From NCBI RefSeq assembly GCF_900113525.1, contig NZ_FOPP01000013.1, forward strand, positions 54,916 to 118,915: a DNA stretch of 64,000 nt, given 5' to 3'. The position numbers were made by a program, and so were the translations under genes. The notes under the pieces were generated by a model that did not search any database, was not told where the DNA came from, and worked only from the letters and a program-made list of their open reading frames with translations. Position 1 is the stretch's first letter, and every line of letters begins with the position of its first letter. The stretch comes from Pedobacter insulae. Its GTDB lineage: Bacteria > Bacteroidota > Bacteroidia > Sphingobacteriales > Sphingobacteriaceae. Shown here in pieces: positions 1 to 8,935 of the stretch.

Positions 1-417
1 TAACTCAAAAGAAGGTAATTCAAAATCCAAACAGGTTCTCGAAAGATCAAGTGCAGTAATCGCATTGAGACAGTCATTTTTAATATTGCTGATAATTTCG
101 ACTTGTTGCTGCTGATCATAAGGGCCAATGGCAGGTAAAATAAATACCGGCGACTTCATCTTTAATTCAAAATTTAAAAAAAGAGATTTCAACCTGCTAA
201 GCTGTTCATCTATAGCCCTAGTTGTTTCCTTTGTAGATCCATTTAATATTGCAGCAAAATTTTCATTTGCCAGGATAAGATGCTGAACAACCTGCGCTGG
301 TGTCCAACTGTCATTAAAAGGTACCTCATTAAAATTCTCACTTTTAAATAAGCTTATTACATTTTCTAAATCAGAAAATGTTTGGGTAAAATCATTTAAT
401 ACTATTTGTCTTTCCAT
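1..417 (-). CDS. DinB-fold protein, partial (C-terminus outside window)
   Basis: An open frame of 139 codons starts at ATG 417 and runs off the left edge without a stop. The N-terminal half has a DinB/YfiT-like pattern of amphipathic helices, with a WTPAQVVQHLILANENF stretch (about residues 42-58) whose His is where these four-helix bundles place a metal ligand. DinB-fold proteins are metal-binding bundles, some acting as thiol-dependent transferases; the substrate cannot be told here. The start lies 1 bp after the stop of the gene at 419-919, a second DinB-like gene, so the two are probably one minus-strand operon. The family call rests on pattern only. Confidence 0.6.
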   Translation of the reverse strand, partial: MERQIVLNDFTQTFSDLENVISLFKSENFNEVPFNDSWTPAQVVQHLILANENFAAILNGSTKETTRAIDEQLSRLKSLFLNFELKMKSPVFILPAIGPYDQQQQVEIISNIKNDCLNAITALDLSRTCLDFELPSFEL

Positions 418-418
418 C

Positions 419-919
419 TTACATATATTTCATAGCTTCATAATTCAATAACCTACGCCATAAGGCAATTTGACCGATACAATTTGCTTCTCTATACATT
501 TGAAAAGAAATCATTTCGTACATCGGAAAGCTCATTTCCGGAAATTCAAGTATGCGATCAAGTTCTTCTTCAGTTGCCTTAAGTAAGTGCTCTTTCAAAT
601 CTGGGGAGATCTGTTTCCAATCGTTTTTATAAGAATCCAAAGAGGGATAAACTGCGCCTTCTTGGATACCTTTATGATCTTTGAAAAGTTCGTTAGCCGA
701 CGACTTCAAGCTTGAGCCAAATAAATTAGCTAATTCGTACCGCTCTTGAACTAAACTACCAGCAAGCCACGCAATATGATTTGCTTTGGTACCCAAACGA
801 TTTAAAGAATTCTCATCTGATATTCCTTCCAGGGCATTGTTAAAATAAGTAGTATGCAAATCGAATAAATCTATTAATGCATACAATCTGTTACTGATTG
901 GTGCTTGTTTCATGGTCAT
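419..919 (-). CDS. DinB superfamily protein
   Basis: A protein of 166 residues, the usual DinB length. A helix with NHIAWLAGSLVQERYELANL (residues about 47-66) and a C-terminal NCIGQIALWRRLL helix match the His-bearing helices of the DinB fold, although the last helix has CIGQ where HxGQ is usual, so one metal ligand may be missing or replaced by Cys. ATG at 919 gives MTMKQ; the second Met two codons on is equally possible. It lies directly upstream of another DinB-like gene (1-417), with 1 bp between them. Function unknown; a stress or thiol-transfer role would be an inference from the superfamily only. Confidence 0.65.
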   Translation of the reverse strand: MTMKQAPISNRLYALIDLFDLHTTYFNNALEGISDENSLNRLGTKANHIAWLAGSLVQERYELANLFGSSLKSSANELFKDHKGIQEGAVYPSLDSYKNDWKQISPDLKEHLLKATEEELDRILEFPEMSFPMYEMISFQMYREANCIGQIALWRRLLNYEAMKYM

Positions 920-1034
920 TGGTTTTAATAATACTAAGATATTACATCTTAAAACATAAATTGATAGCTATTAAAGTCAACAATAGGGGGCATTTGCGAC
1001 AAAATCCCTATCTTTAATCAATAATTATTTAACA

Positions 1035-1997
1035 ATGAGGAAAATAGGCGTGTTATTAACCAAAAACTATAAACTCCTGAGCATTGCGGCTATTTTGGAG
1101 GTATTCGAAACTGTCAATAAATTTCATGCTGATGAGCAACAAGAAATCCCATTTAAAATTAACCTTTTAGGGGTAGATAATGCCATTGAAAAAGAGGCCT
1201 TTGGCTATCCAATAAAATCTATTCATGATTCAGAAACAGTAGATTTAATCCTAATTCCGGCATTTACTTCTCCGAATATGCCAGAAACTTTAAAAGAAAA
1301 TAGTATCTACATCCCTTACCTCCTTAAACAGTTTCAAAAAGGAGCAAGTATTGGCACTGTATGTACTGGTGCATTCTTGCTTGGCGCAAGCGGATTATTA
1401 AATGGAAAAATCGCCACTACGCACGTCGACGCCTGCAGTACTTTCGCACTCGCCTTTCCAGAGGTGAAATTAAAGGCCGACAAGACAGTAACACAAGATG
1501 GCAGATTGTACACAAGTGGTGGGGCAACTTCATCTTTTCACTTGCTTCTGCATATAATTCACGAGTTTTGCGGGAATCGAATGGCAGTTAAAACCGCCAA
1601 GCTTTTTGCAATTGATATGGATAGAGATAAGCAATCATACTTTAGCACATTTCAGCCTTCAAAAAACCATAAAGATGAGCTAGTCGCCTCGGCACAGCAA
1701 AAAATAGAAAGCAATTATCACGATACAGCTACCATTGAAGAACTCATTAAAGATATCCCATCAAGTCGTAGAAACATCGTGAGGAGATTTAAGCAAATAA
1801 CCGGGATAACACCGATTGAGTACCTACAACAGACTCGCATTGAAGCTGCCAAAAAGCTTTTGGAACGCACTACCCATCAAATGAATGAAGTTATATTTCA
1901 ATCAGGATATAGCGATCCCAAAGCTTTTAGAAAAATGTTCAAGAAAAACGTTGGCATGACCCCATCCCAATACCGGGACAAGTTTCAAGTACGTTAA
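1035..1997 (+). CDS. GlxA family transcriptional regulator (DJ-1/PfpI + AraC HTH)
   Basis: 320 residues in two parts. Residues 1 to about 185 form a DJ-1/PfpI (class I amidotransferase-like) domain with the nucleophile-elbow sequence GTVCTGAFLLGASGLL around Cys110 and the typical TSGGATSSFHL strand-turn near 160-170. Residues about 215-320 are an AraC-type double helix-turn-helix ending in the family signature GYSDPKAFRKMFKK...GMTPSQYR. Proteins of this layout are cytoplasmic activators of catabolic or stress operons, and the DJ-1 part is normally a ligand sensor, not an enzyme. It diverges from the DinB pair (115 bp apart), so control of those genes is possible but unproven. Confidence 0.9.
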   Translation: MRKIGVLLTKNYKLLSIAAILEVFETVNKFHADEQQEIPFKINLLGVDNAIEKEAFGYPIKSIHDSETVDLILIPAFTSPNMPETLKENSIYIPYLLKQFQKGASIGTVCTGAFLLGASGLLNGKIATTHVDACSTFALAFPEVKLKADKTVTQDGRLYTSGGATSSFHLLLHIIHEFCGNRMAVKTAKLFAIDMDRDKQSYFSTFQPSKNHKDELVASAQQKIESNYHDTATIEELIKDIPSSRRNIVRRFKQITGITPIEYLQQTRIEAAKKLLERTTHQMNEVIFQSGYSDPKAFRKMFKKNVGMTPSQYRDKFQVR

Positions 1998-2021
1998 TTA
2001 TTGAATTTTTACGCCTTTCTG

Positions 2022-3530
2022 CTAATTCTGTGGCGGAAAGTTGAATGGTTTCCATGCGGGGTATTTTGTCAGTTCTTTTTTTACATCATCGCTGATTGGT
2101 ATTCCCCAAATTTCCCAAAAAGGAGCTAAATCCCTTTTAACAACGTCTGAATAGGTTTTAACCCATAAGTCACGTTTTTTCTGATCGTTTAATCTCCTTA
2201 TTTCGGAACCAATTGTCTGATATTCTTTAAAGAATGATTTAAAACTTTCCCATCCAAATCCTTCTTGCATCTGTCGAAACATGATTAACCCAAGAAAAGG
2301 ATCACTTTTCCATTTCTCATAACTTGGTCCTTCGGCAAAATATTTTTTCATCATTTTTTGCGTATTCACACTTGAAACGCCGCTATGCGCATCATCCCTG
2401 CCTCCAATTAACCTGTCGAACATATACAGCGAGAAGAAATTATTGCTAACTTCTGTAGTTCCTCCAAACACCCAATTTAAATTTTGCATATTATGACCAA
2501 TCTCATGAAAAAACCCCCAATTTGCGCCACCTTTACTCGGTTTCATCAGTAGTTCCGGATTAGCCATAATTTCATTGGACAACATTTTTCTCGTTGGCGA
2601 ATGATGAATCATTATCGGATAGCCACTGTGCATATACCCCCCTCCAATGTGTTCATCAGGTACCATCCGTTGCGGGCGATAAAATGGAGCAGGTATATTT
2701 GCAAGATCCAGCTCTCCAAGTACAACCAAATCCCACAATTTAAGTACTTCTTCAGGGTTCTTAATGGTTTGTAAAACACTATCCGGCAAAGTTAAAATTA
2801 CATTTTCAGTCGCCATTTCACCCCATGGAGCTTTATTGTTTTTCAATTGATTTTGCCAGTCGCTCACCGACGATTTACCCAAAACAAAAAGTGGTGCTTC
2901 GACTGCGTGACTGATCTTAACATCAATTTCCCTGCTGTCGGCTTTTGGCTTCACATTTATATAGATTAATCCACCAAAGGGTGATGCCAGCCTGTTTTTG
3001 CCAGTTTCCAGTTTTTGCTTCTTGGTGATAATCGGCATACGACGCCAGTCTTCTTTTCCGGCTACCCAAGTATTTAATCTATCACTATGCGCCCCGATCT
3101 GAACTTCCAGTTCTTTTACATTCGCATGCTTTGGCACATCAATTTCAACATATTCCCCGGCAACGGCATATAAACCTGTACTATACATTGTTGCATTATC
3201 ATAACCAGAATAACCAAGTGTGGATACTATAGGGACCAGATTATCAGCAAGCTTTGTATGCGTTATTTTTACTGCTTTATTTACAAATTGATAACCTGAT
3301 TTTACTGCACCTGGAAAAATATCAGACGAAGGCTGCGATTTGACACTTTTGTAGTCTGTGCTTTTCAAAATTTCGTCACTCCATTGTGCAATCGATTTTC
3401 TAAAAACAGTATCATTTTTTGACAAAGTTTTTGTCGGACTGATAAGCACTGTTTCGGGGTTTCTCATAACGTCTTGTGCAAAGGTGGTTAGGCCAGTTGC
3501 AAGTAGGATCATTGTAACTAATAGTTTCAT
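2022..3530 (-). CDS. Secreted M60-like zinc metallopeptidase
   Basis: 502 residues with an N-terminal signal peptide (cut near TTFA-QD, residues 17-20). The zinc motif HEIGH lies at residues 342-346 with a downstream Glu at 360 (GGTTEVSNN), the HExxH...E gluzincin arrangement of the peptidase M60/enhancin family. The N-terminal half (about 70-215) is beta-rich and resembles the accessory domain that precedes M60 domains. M60-like enzymes of Bacteroidota act in the periplasm or outside the cell, often on mucin-like glycoproteins. The substrate here is unknown. It converges with the GlxA-type regulator, with 24 bp between stops. Confidence 0.85.
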   Translation of the reverse strand: MKLLVTMILLATGLTTFAQDVMRNPETVLISPTKTLSKNDTVFRKSIAQWSDEILKSTDYKSVKSQPSSDIFPGAVKSGYQFVNKAVKITHTKLADNLVPIVSTLGYSGYDNATMYSTGLYAVAGEYVEIDVPKHANVKELEVQIGAHSDRLNTWVAGKEDWRRMPIITKKQKLETGKNRLASPFGGLIYINVKPKADSREIDVKISHAVEAPLFVLGKSSVSDWQNQLKNNKAPWGEMATENVILTLPDSVLQTIKNPEEVLKLWDLVVLGELDLANIPAPFYRPQRMVPDEHIGGGYMHSGYPIMIHHSPTRKMLSNEIMANPELLMKPSKGGANWGFFHEIGHNMQNLNWVFGGTTEVSNNFFSLYMFDRLIGGRDDAHSGVSSVNTQKMMKKYFAEGPSYEKWKSDPFLGLIMFRQMQEGFGWESFKSFFKEYQTIGSEIRRLNDQKKRDLWVKTYSDVVKRDLAPFWEIWGIPISDDVKKELTKYPAWKPFNFPPQN

Positions 3531-3750
3531 TTGGTGAATTTTAATTTGGCTTAATGCGCTTATTTTTTAACAGTACCAAAATAACTAAACAAATTCTTTC
3601 TAAGTTCACTCAACTCCACACAAACGTTTGCGCTAACTTATCGGTATTTCTACCCATGTTTGTTTACCAATGAAGATTTAAAAAAAACACAAAACAAAAT
3701 ATTACCCGAACGGTTTATAATCAACTGACCATTACCTAAAAAACATTATT

Positions 3751-4371
3751 ATGAAAATACCGAGCCTGTTATCGCTAGTTCTATTAACCGCAGTTATTTC
3801 CAGCTGTAATCCCAAGCCAGCTCCTGATAGTCAGAACGACTTAAATCAAATCGCAAAAGATTCAATTGATAACGACCTGGCGAGCGCCACACTTAAGAAT
3901 GAATTTGTTGAACAGGCGGCAATTGGAGGTATGATGGAAGTAGAATCCAGTGCAAGAATGATTAAACATACTGAAAATCCCGATATTCAAACATTAGCTA
4001 CCATCATGGTCAAAGATCATGGCGCAGCAAATGCAGAACTTAAAAGTATTGCCAAAAAGGAAGAAATTTTTTTTCCCCAAAGCTTACCAGCAGAAAAATT
4101 AGCTAAAATCAATACATTAGATTCACTCCAAGAGGAAACATGCAATCGCTTCTATGCCGATCTGATGGTTGAAGAACACAAAGCAGCGATAGCACTATTT
4201 TCTGCGGCCAGCGAATCCGAATCCAACCCTGAAATAAGGGCATTTGCTAAAAAACATCTTCCTATTCTAAAAGCACACTATGCTCACGCTATGAATACTC
4301 AGAAAATAATCCATTCAATTAAAAACGATAAAGGTGACCAAACGATAAAAACTAGCAAAGACAGACAATAA
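3751..4371 (+). CDS. DUF4142 lipoprotein
   Basis: 206 residues with a lipoprotein signal peptide (lipobox VISSC, Cys19). The mature part is the ferritin-like DUF4142 helical bundle: GGMMEVESSARMIKHTENPD, then IMVKDHGAANAELKSIA and a C-terminal EIRAFAKKHLPILKAHYAHA helix. These match the YkuD/PA-like periplasmic DUF4142 proteins common in Bacteroidota, usually linked with stress or exopolysaccharide, without a proven activity. It stands alone between an M60 gene and a small lipoprotein gene. The start ATG follows an AT-rich leader. Confidence 0.85.
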   Translation: MKIPSLLSLVLLTAVISSCNPKPAPDSQNDLNQIAKDSIDNDLASATLKNEFVEQAAIGGMMEVESSARMIKHTENPDIQTLATIMVKDHGAANAELKSIAKKEEIFFPQSLPAEKLAKINTLDSLQEETCNRFYADLMVEEHKAAIALFSAASESESNPEIRAFAKKHLPILKAHYAHAMNTQKIIHSIKNDKGDQTIKTSKDRQ

Positions 4372-4442
4372 TATTTTCATTTTTATGGAAACCTGATCAT
4401 TTCAACATCTTTTTGTTATATTAATTACATAACTTATAGCTA

Positions 4443-4904
4443 ATGAAAACCCAACCCTTTCTTTTTACGTCCTTATGTGCACTTAGCCTATTAATTTTTG
4501 GCTGCCAACAAGAAAAGCCCAAAGAAGAATTAATGGATAAAAAGCAAACTGTCTGTTATCAGGCAATTTCTGAAAAAGATACCGCATGGTTGTCGATTGA
4601 TACTTCTAAAAAAATAATCAATGGCCTCTTAACCTTTAACTATGTCGACAAAAAAGAACGCTATGAAGGTCAGTTTAAAGGCGAAATGTATGGCGATACA
4701 CTTAGGGGGCATTATGACTTCAAAATAAACAAGGCAGATCTTTGGAACCGCAATCCAGTAGCTTTCTTGAAAAAAGATGGAAAATTGACTATGGGCGTTG
4801 GGCAATTTATCCTAATCATGGGCTCAGCACATTTTGACAATCGCATTCCCATCGACTATGATAACGGAAGGTTTGTATTCTCAGAAACAGCTTGTAAAAA
4901 TTAG
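4443..4904 (+). CDS. Small lipoprotein of unknown function
   Basis: 153 residues. A hydrophobic signal ends in a lipobox (LIFGC, Cys21), so this is probably an envelope lipoprotein. The mature part is short and beta-rich, with a YEGQFKGEMYGDTLRGHYDF stretch of alternating polar and hydrophobic residues. This pattern is common among Bacteroidota lipoproteins, where it often follows an iron- or ROS-related neighbour, but no named family is recognised with certainty. It starts 71 bp after the DUF4142 gene on the same strand, so co-transcription is possible. Confidence 0.7.
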   Translation: MKTQPFLFTSLCALSLLIFGCQQEKPKEELMDKKQTVCYQAISEKDTAWLSIDTSKKIINGLLTFNYVDKKERYEGQFKGEMYGDTLRGHYDFKINKADLWNRNPVAFLKKDGKLTMGVGQFILIMGSAHFDNRIPIDYDNGRFVFSETACKN

Positions 4905-4940
4905 CTCGTCCTCAATTTATCGGTTTTTCTTTTAAATTTA

Positions 4941-5705
4941 TTAAGCTAATATTCCATTTGTTGCTGTTAAAATAATCGGCTGGCCATCCGTTACAACAAT
5001 CGTATGCTCATGTTGTGCCATATAACCTCCTTTATTGCCAACCATGGTCCACCCATCGTTTTGCGTTTCCGCATAAGATGATGCTGTTGAGATGAATGTT
5101 TCAATCGCCACCACTGAATTTTTCCTAAATCTTCGCTGGTCATATTTGTTTTTGTAATTGAGCAATTCGTCAGGCTGTTCATGTAAGCTTCTACCAATCC
5201 CATGTCCCCCAAGATTTTTGATGACCCGATAACCTCTCTTTTTAGCTTCAGTTTCAATCAAAAATCCAATATCGGCTATCTTTGCCCCGCCTTTTATATG
5301 GCTAAGTGCCTTTATAAGAATTTCTTTCGAGGCATTCACTAATTTTTGATGTTGATGAATATCATTCCCGAGCACAAATGACGCTCCATTGTCCGACCAA
5401 AAACCATTAAGTTCGGCAGAAACATCGATATTGATCAAATCGCCATCTCTAAGAACTTTTTCGTCTGACGGAATACCATGGCAAATCTCATTATTTACGC
5501 TGATGCAGGTCCAACCAGGAAAACCATAGGTCACATAGGGTGCTGAATTTGCTCCAAATTGCGATAGAATTTTTGCCCCATACAAGTCGAGCTCCTTTGT
5601 GGTCATTCCTACTGCGGCATATTTCATCATTTCCTTTAAGGCAAATGCAACAGCCTCACTAGCTTTTTGCATCCCTAACAACTCCGCTTCTTTCGTAATA
5701 GACAT
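4941..5705 (-). CDS. map: Type I methionine aminopeptidase
   Basis: 254 residues, the length of bacterial type I MetAP. It removes N-terminal Met from nascent proteins in the cytoplasm. All five metal ligands are visible: Asp94 (INIDVSAELNG), Asp105 (FWSDNGASF), His168 (GGHGIGRSLHEQP), Glu202 (VVAIETFIST) and Glu233 (QHEHTIVV). The conserved substrate His76 lies in EICHGIP. The usual IEP after the fourth ligand strand reads IET here, a variant seen in Bacteroidota paralogues, so this may be a second, non-ribosomal-operon copy. It sits at the downstream end of the sulfur block but is separated from it by 59 bp. Confidence 0.95.
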   Translation of the reverse strand: MSITKEAELLGMQKASEAVAFALKEMMKYAAVGMTTKELDLYGAKILSQFGANSAPYVTYGFPGWTCISVNNEICHGIPSDEKVLRDGDLINIDVSAELNGFWSDNGASFVLGNDIHQHQKLVNASKEILIKALSHIKGGAKIADIGFLIETEAKKRGYRVIKNLGGHGIGRSLHEQPDELLNYKNKYDQRRFRKNSVVAIETFISTASSYAETQNDGWTMVGNKGGYMAQHEHTIVVTDGQPIILTATNGILA

Positions 5706-5764
5706 ATGGTTTTTATTATTGTTGTTTTACTATTCTTTAGCTGCAAATTTAAACTAAAAAAATG

Positions 5765-6262
5765 TTAATGTGGAAGTTTGTCTCTCCATAAGCCATAAAC
5801 CCAAGTACCTGCAATGGCGCTGATAAGGGTAACTATAATTACGGTTGCGCCAGTACCAATTTGTGCAAAAAGCGGACCTGGACAAGCGCCGGTTATTGCC
5901 CAGCCCAATCCAAATAGTAGGCCCCCATATATTTGTCCTTTATTAAATTTTTTAGGATGGAATTCAATGGTCTCGCCATAAATGGTTTTAATATTGAATT
6001 TTTTGATTAGCCAAACAGAAATCATACCTACAATTACTGCACTGCCAATAATTCCATACATGTGGAACGATTGTAAGCGAAACATTTCCTGAATCCGGAA
6101 CCAGCTTACTACTTCTGATTTAACGAAAACCACACCAAATAACACCCCTATTACCAAATATTTAATATTATGATACCATTGATGTTCTAAATGACTTTCG
6201 TTTACGCATATAGCGTCTAAAGAACGAACTTCAAAGTCTGTATTTGTATTTGGCTCCATCAT
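5765..6262 (-). CDS. YeeE/YedE (TsuA/PmpB-like) sulfur transporter subunit
   Basis: 165 residues with four or five hydrophobic segments. The signature GLLFGLGWAITGACPGPLFA contains the conserved Cys of YeeE/YedE proteins, which move thiosulfate or sulfane sulfur across the inner membrane through Cys pairs. It is a half-size member following another half-size member (6268-6831) by 5 bp, an arrangement known for PmpA/PmpB pairs. The surrounding rhodanese, thioredoxin and persulfide dioxygenase genes support a sulfur role. The start at 6262 leaves a 30-residue hydrophilic N-terminus before the first membrane segment. Confidence 0.85.
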   Translation of the reverse strand: MMEPNTNTDFEVRSLDAICVNESHLEHQWYHNIKYLVIGVLFGVVFVKSEVVSWFRIQEMFRLQSFHMYGIIGSAVIVGMISVWLIKKFNIKTIYGETIEFHPKKFNKGQIYGGLLFGLGWAITGACPGPLFAQIGTGATVIIVTLISAIAGTWVYGLWRDKLPH

Positions 6263-6267
6263 AATTT

Positions 6268-6831
6268 TTAAAGCGATAAAATGTGAGGTAAAATTAAGTT
6301 AGCCATCATGAAACCGCCAACCATAAAACTTATTGTTGCAATTAATGAAGGCCATTGTAAATTAGAAAGGCCCATAATGGCATGCCCGCTGGTACAACCG
6401 CCAGCGTATCGAGTGCCAAAACCCACTAAAAACCCACCTACAACCATTAGCATCACACCTCTAAAGGTAAACAGCGAAGCCCAATTTATCACATCTGTTG
6501 GTACCAGATGATCATAGTTGTTAATTCCATAACCAGCTAATTCATTAGCCAATTTCGGGTTTATTTCAATAGGATTGGGGTTCGCTAAAAAATTTATCGC
6601 AACTGCGCCACCCAAAAATATTCCAAAAACAAAAACGAGGTTCCATACTTCCTTTTTCCAATCGTACTTAAAAAAAGGGATGTTTGCAGGGAAGCACGAG
6701 GCACATATGTGTCGTAATGACGAACTAATCCCAAAAGATTTGTTACCTAATATCAAAAGCGCAGGTACAGTTAATCCAATTAACGGCCCCGCTATATACC
6801 AAGGCCAAGGCTGTTTAAAAAATTCTATCAT
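6268..6831 (-). CDS. YeeE/YedE (TsuA/PmpA-like) sulfur transporter subunit
   Basis: 187 residues, polytopic. The GFGTRYAGGCTSGHAIMGLS motif near residues 137-157 carries the invariant Cys of the family, and an extra Cys pair (CASCFP) lies in an early loop. It is the partner half of 5765-6262 and lies 1 bp after the thioredoxin gene upstream (6833-7126), so translation is probably coupled. Together the two halves would equal one full-length thiosulfate/sulfane-sulfur importer of the TsuA type. The direction of transport and the exact substrate are inferred. Confidence 0.85.
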   Translation of the reverse strand: MIEFFKQPWPWYIAGPLIGLTVPALLILGNKSFGISSSLRHICASCFPANIPFFKYDWKKEVWNLVFVFGIFLGGAVAINFLANPNPIEINPKLANELAGYGINNYDHLVPTDVINWASLFTFRGVMLMVVGGFLVGFGTRYAGGCTSGHAIMGLSNLQWPSLIATISFMVGGFMMANLILPHILSL

Positions 6832-6832
6832 A

Positions 6833-7126
6833 TTATAGGTTATTGTTTATTAACTTTTCTAAATCAGAAACTGGTATTACACCCGATTGGCACCATCGTA
6901 TTTCTCCGTTTTTGAATAAAATCAATGTTGGAACGCTACTTACCCTATATCTGGCTGCAGCATTTTGATTTTTATCGATATCGATTTTAATAATGCTAGC
7001 TTTATCACTTACCCGTTTCTTTAGATCTGCTAACATAGGGGCCATCATTTTACATGGACCACACCATTCGGCAAAAAAATCAACTAAAACTGGTTTATCT
7101 TGATTGATGATTTCTTGAAAAGTCAT
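6833..7126 (-). CDS. Thioredoxin
   Basis: 97 residues, a complete small thioredoxin with the active site AEWCGPCKMMAP (Cys22 and Cys25), the conserved PTLILFKNG segment with cis-Pro, and a KIDIDKN strand. No signal peptide, so it is cytoplasmic. It lies between the rhodanese gene (22 bp upstream) and the YeeE pair (1 bp downstream). In this setting it probably reduces persulfides or protein disulfides formed by rhodanese and the transporter, rather than serving as the housekeeping TrxA; that part is inference. Confidence 0.9.
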   Translation of the reverse strand: MTFQEIINQDKPVLVDFFAEWCGPCKMMAPMLADLKKRVSDKASIIKIDIDKNQNAAARYRVSSVPTLILFKNGEIRWCQSGVIPVSDLEKLINNNL

Positions 7127-7148
7127 ATTATCATTTACTTTTTGTCAT

Positions 7149-7466
7149 TCACTGGTTTGTTAAAATCTTATTTACATCTTGCCAAGCGCCCCCATCCAAC
7201 ACTTGTGGATATCCATTTTGTGCTAATATGCTCTTAGCCGTACTACTTCTGTTTCCGCTTCTACAAAATACCACAATATTTTCTTTGCCCTTAAACTTCG
7301 CTAATTGCTGTGTTAAGCTATCCAAGGGAATATTTACTGCCCCTTTTACGCTACCCGAAGAAAATTCTCTTGGACTACGAACATCTACTAAAAATGCTCC
7401 TTTATTAATCGTTTCAGCCAATAGTTTATTGTCTGGAGTACCAAACAGTAATGAAAAAAATCCCAT
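7149..7466 (-). CDS. Single-domain rhodanese-like sulfurtransferase
   Basis: 105 residues, one rhodanese domain. The active loop is CRSGNRS with the persulfide-forming Cys68, and the N-terminal DVRSPREFSSG motif is standard. No signal peptide. It ends 22 bp before thioredoxin and starts 1 bp after the dioxygenase-rhodanese stop, so it is part of the same transcript. The likely role is transfer of sulfane sulfur between thiosulfate, the persulfide dioxygenase and the thioredoxin. Confidence 0.9.
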   Translation of the reverse strand: MGFFSLLFGTPDNKLLAETINKGAFLVDVRSPREFSSGSVKGAVNIPLDSLTQQLAKFKGKENIVVFCRSGNRSSTAKSILAQNGYPQVLDGGAWQDVNKILTNQ

Positions 7467-7467
7467 T

Positions 7468-8856
7468 TTATATTATTTTACCTTCGTTAGCTAACCATTC
7501 CTTCATACCACCTGAATAATTTTTTATTGTATCAAAGCCGTTTCTTCTTAAAATAGCGTAAGCTATTGCAGATCTATCTCCACTTTGGCAATAGACCACC
7601 ACTTGTTTTTCTTTACTAATTTTATCTAGGTCATCTTGTAGCGTGCCCACAAATATATGCTCTGCACCTTCAATATGACCCTCATTATATTCTTTTAAAC
7701 CACGTACGTCTATTATTTGCACATCGTCGTTACCTACATAAGTCTTAACTGTTTCGAGATTAATCACATCAGCTGTTTGCAACTCAATTCCTAGATCTCC
7801 AACACCACTTACAAAGCCATAAATATTGTCTAAGCCAATTCTCATGAGCTTTCTGGTAATTTCCTCCATTTCATCAGCTTTAGCAACTAGGATAAATTGC
7901 TCCTGATAATTTAAAAACCATCCAGCCCATGTAGATAGGCTATTATTATGCTGAATGTTGATGCTACCAGGAATAAAACCTCCGGCAAAATCTACTTTAT
8001 TACGTGTATCAATGACTTTGATTCCATCGCCGTAGGCCTGTAAAAACTGTGCCGAACTTAGCTCTTGATGATGAGGTATTTCGACCAAAAGTGGGCGGCT
8101 TACTTTATTAAGATATTTCATCATGGCAAAGTATTTTGGTGGCTCAGGTTGTCCTGCTAATAAGTAGTCAACAAAGCCCTCTTCATTGTTTTCATATTGA
8201 AAGGCCCAATTTCTTATTTTTTCGTAACCTACGGTTGAGCTTGGTACAGCGCCAAGGGCTTTTCCACAAGCAGAACCTGCGCCATGACCGGGCCAAACCT
8301 GCACAAAAGAAGGCAGTAAAGCAAAACGTTGAATAGATTCATACATCTGTTTGGCTCCTTTTTCTTGCGTACCAATTAAGCCAGCAGCTTTTTCCAGTAA
8401 ATCTGGACGTCCGATATCACCTACAAAAACGAAATCTCCGGTAAAAATCATTACCGGTTCATCGCTGGCAGGATGATCAGTTAGCAAAAAACTAATGCTT
8501 TCTGGAGTGTGTCCTGGCGTATGTAATACCTCTAATGTGAGGTTTCCAACTTTAATTTTGTTTCCATGCTTTAAACCTGTATGAGCAAATTGATATTGCC
8601 AATCGGCGCCGCCCTCGTCCGATAAAAAGAGTTGTGCACCCGTTACAGCTGCCAATTCTCTTGATCCTGTTAAGAAATCCGCATGGATATGCGTTTCAGT
8701 AATGTGCGTGATTTTAAGATTGTTTTGTGCAGCAATTTTAAGATACACATCCATATCGCGTTGTGCATCAATTACAATGGCTTCGCCAGTCGCTTGGCAG
8801 CCAACTACAAAGCTCGCCTGAGCTAAGCTTTTATCATATACGTGTTGAAAAAACAT
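7468..8856 (-). CDS. Persulfide dioxygenase-rhodanese fusion (MBL fold)
   Basis: 462 residues. Residues 1 to about 230 are an ETHE1-like metallo-beta-lactamase domain: THIHAD at 55-60, a GHTPES loop and the FTGDFVFVGDIGRPDLL strand typical of persulfide dioxygenases. Two rhodanese domains follow. The first (about 260-350) has no Cys at the active loop and is probably structural, while the second ends with YCQSGDRS, active Cys423. The enzyme would oxidise glutathione or low-molecular-weight persulfides to sulfite, which fits the TauE exporter next door. Its promoter region (8857-8935) carries one of the two twin operators. Confidence 0.92.
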   Translation of the reverse strand: MFFQHVYDKSLAQASFVVGCQATGEAIVIDAQRDMDVYLKIAAQNNLKITHITETHIHADFLTGSRELAAVTGAQLFLSDEGGADWQYQFAHTGLKHGNKIKVGNLTLEVLHTPGHTPESISFLLTDHPASDEPVMIFTGDFVFVGDIGRPDLLEKAAGLIGTQEKGAKQMYESIQRFALLPSFVQVWPGHGAGSACGKALGAVPSSTVGYEKIRNWAFQYENNEEGFVDYLLAGQPEPPKYFAMMKYLNKVSRPLLVEIPHHQELSSAQFLQAYGDGIKVIDTRNKVDFAGGFIPGSINIQHNNSLSTWAGWFLNYQEQFILVAKADEMEEITRKLMRIGLDNIYGFVSGVGDLGIELQTADVINLETVKTYVGNDDVQIIDVRGLKEYNEGHIEGAEHIFVGTLQDDLDKISKEKQVVVYCQSGDRSAIAYAILRRNGFDTIKNYSGGMKEWLANEGKII

Positions 8857-8881
8857 AATATTAGATTTTATTATTATAGTA

Positions 8882-8930
8882 CAAAAGTGCTACTCTTAAT
8901 TTTTCTATACCGCTACTTAAGTTACATAAG
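8882..8930 (-). promoter_or_regulatory. Operator plus -7 box upstream of persulfide dioxygenase
   Basis: A 23-bp element at 8908-8930 (plus-strand core TACTTAAGTTACATAAG) recurs at 9771-9793 with 20 of 23 positions identical. In both places exactly 18 bp separate it from a CAAAnnT(A/G) sequence, which on the minus strand is a Bacteroidota -7 box (here CACTTTTG, 8882-8889). No TTG -33 element is seen, as expected for an activator-dependent promoter. The fixed helical spacing suggests a class II activator site, most simply for the Crp/Fnr protein at 9785-10408. Binding is inferred. Confidence 0.6.
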
Positions 8931-8935
8931 AAAAA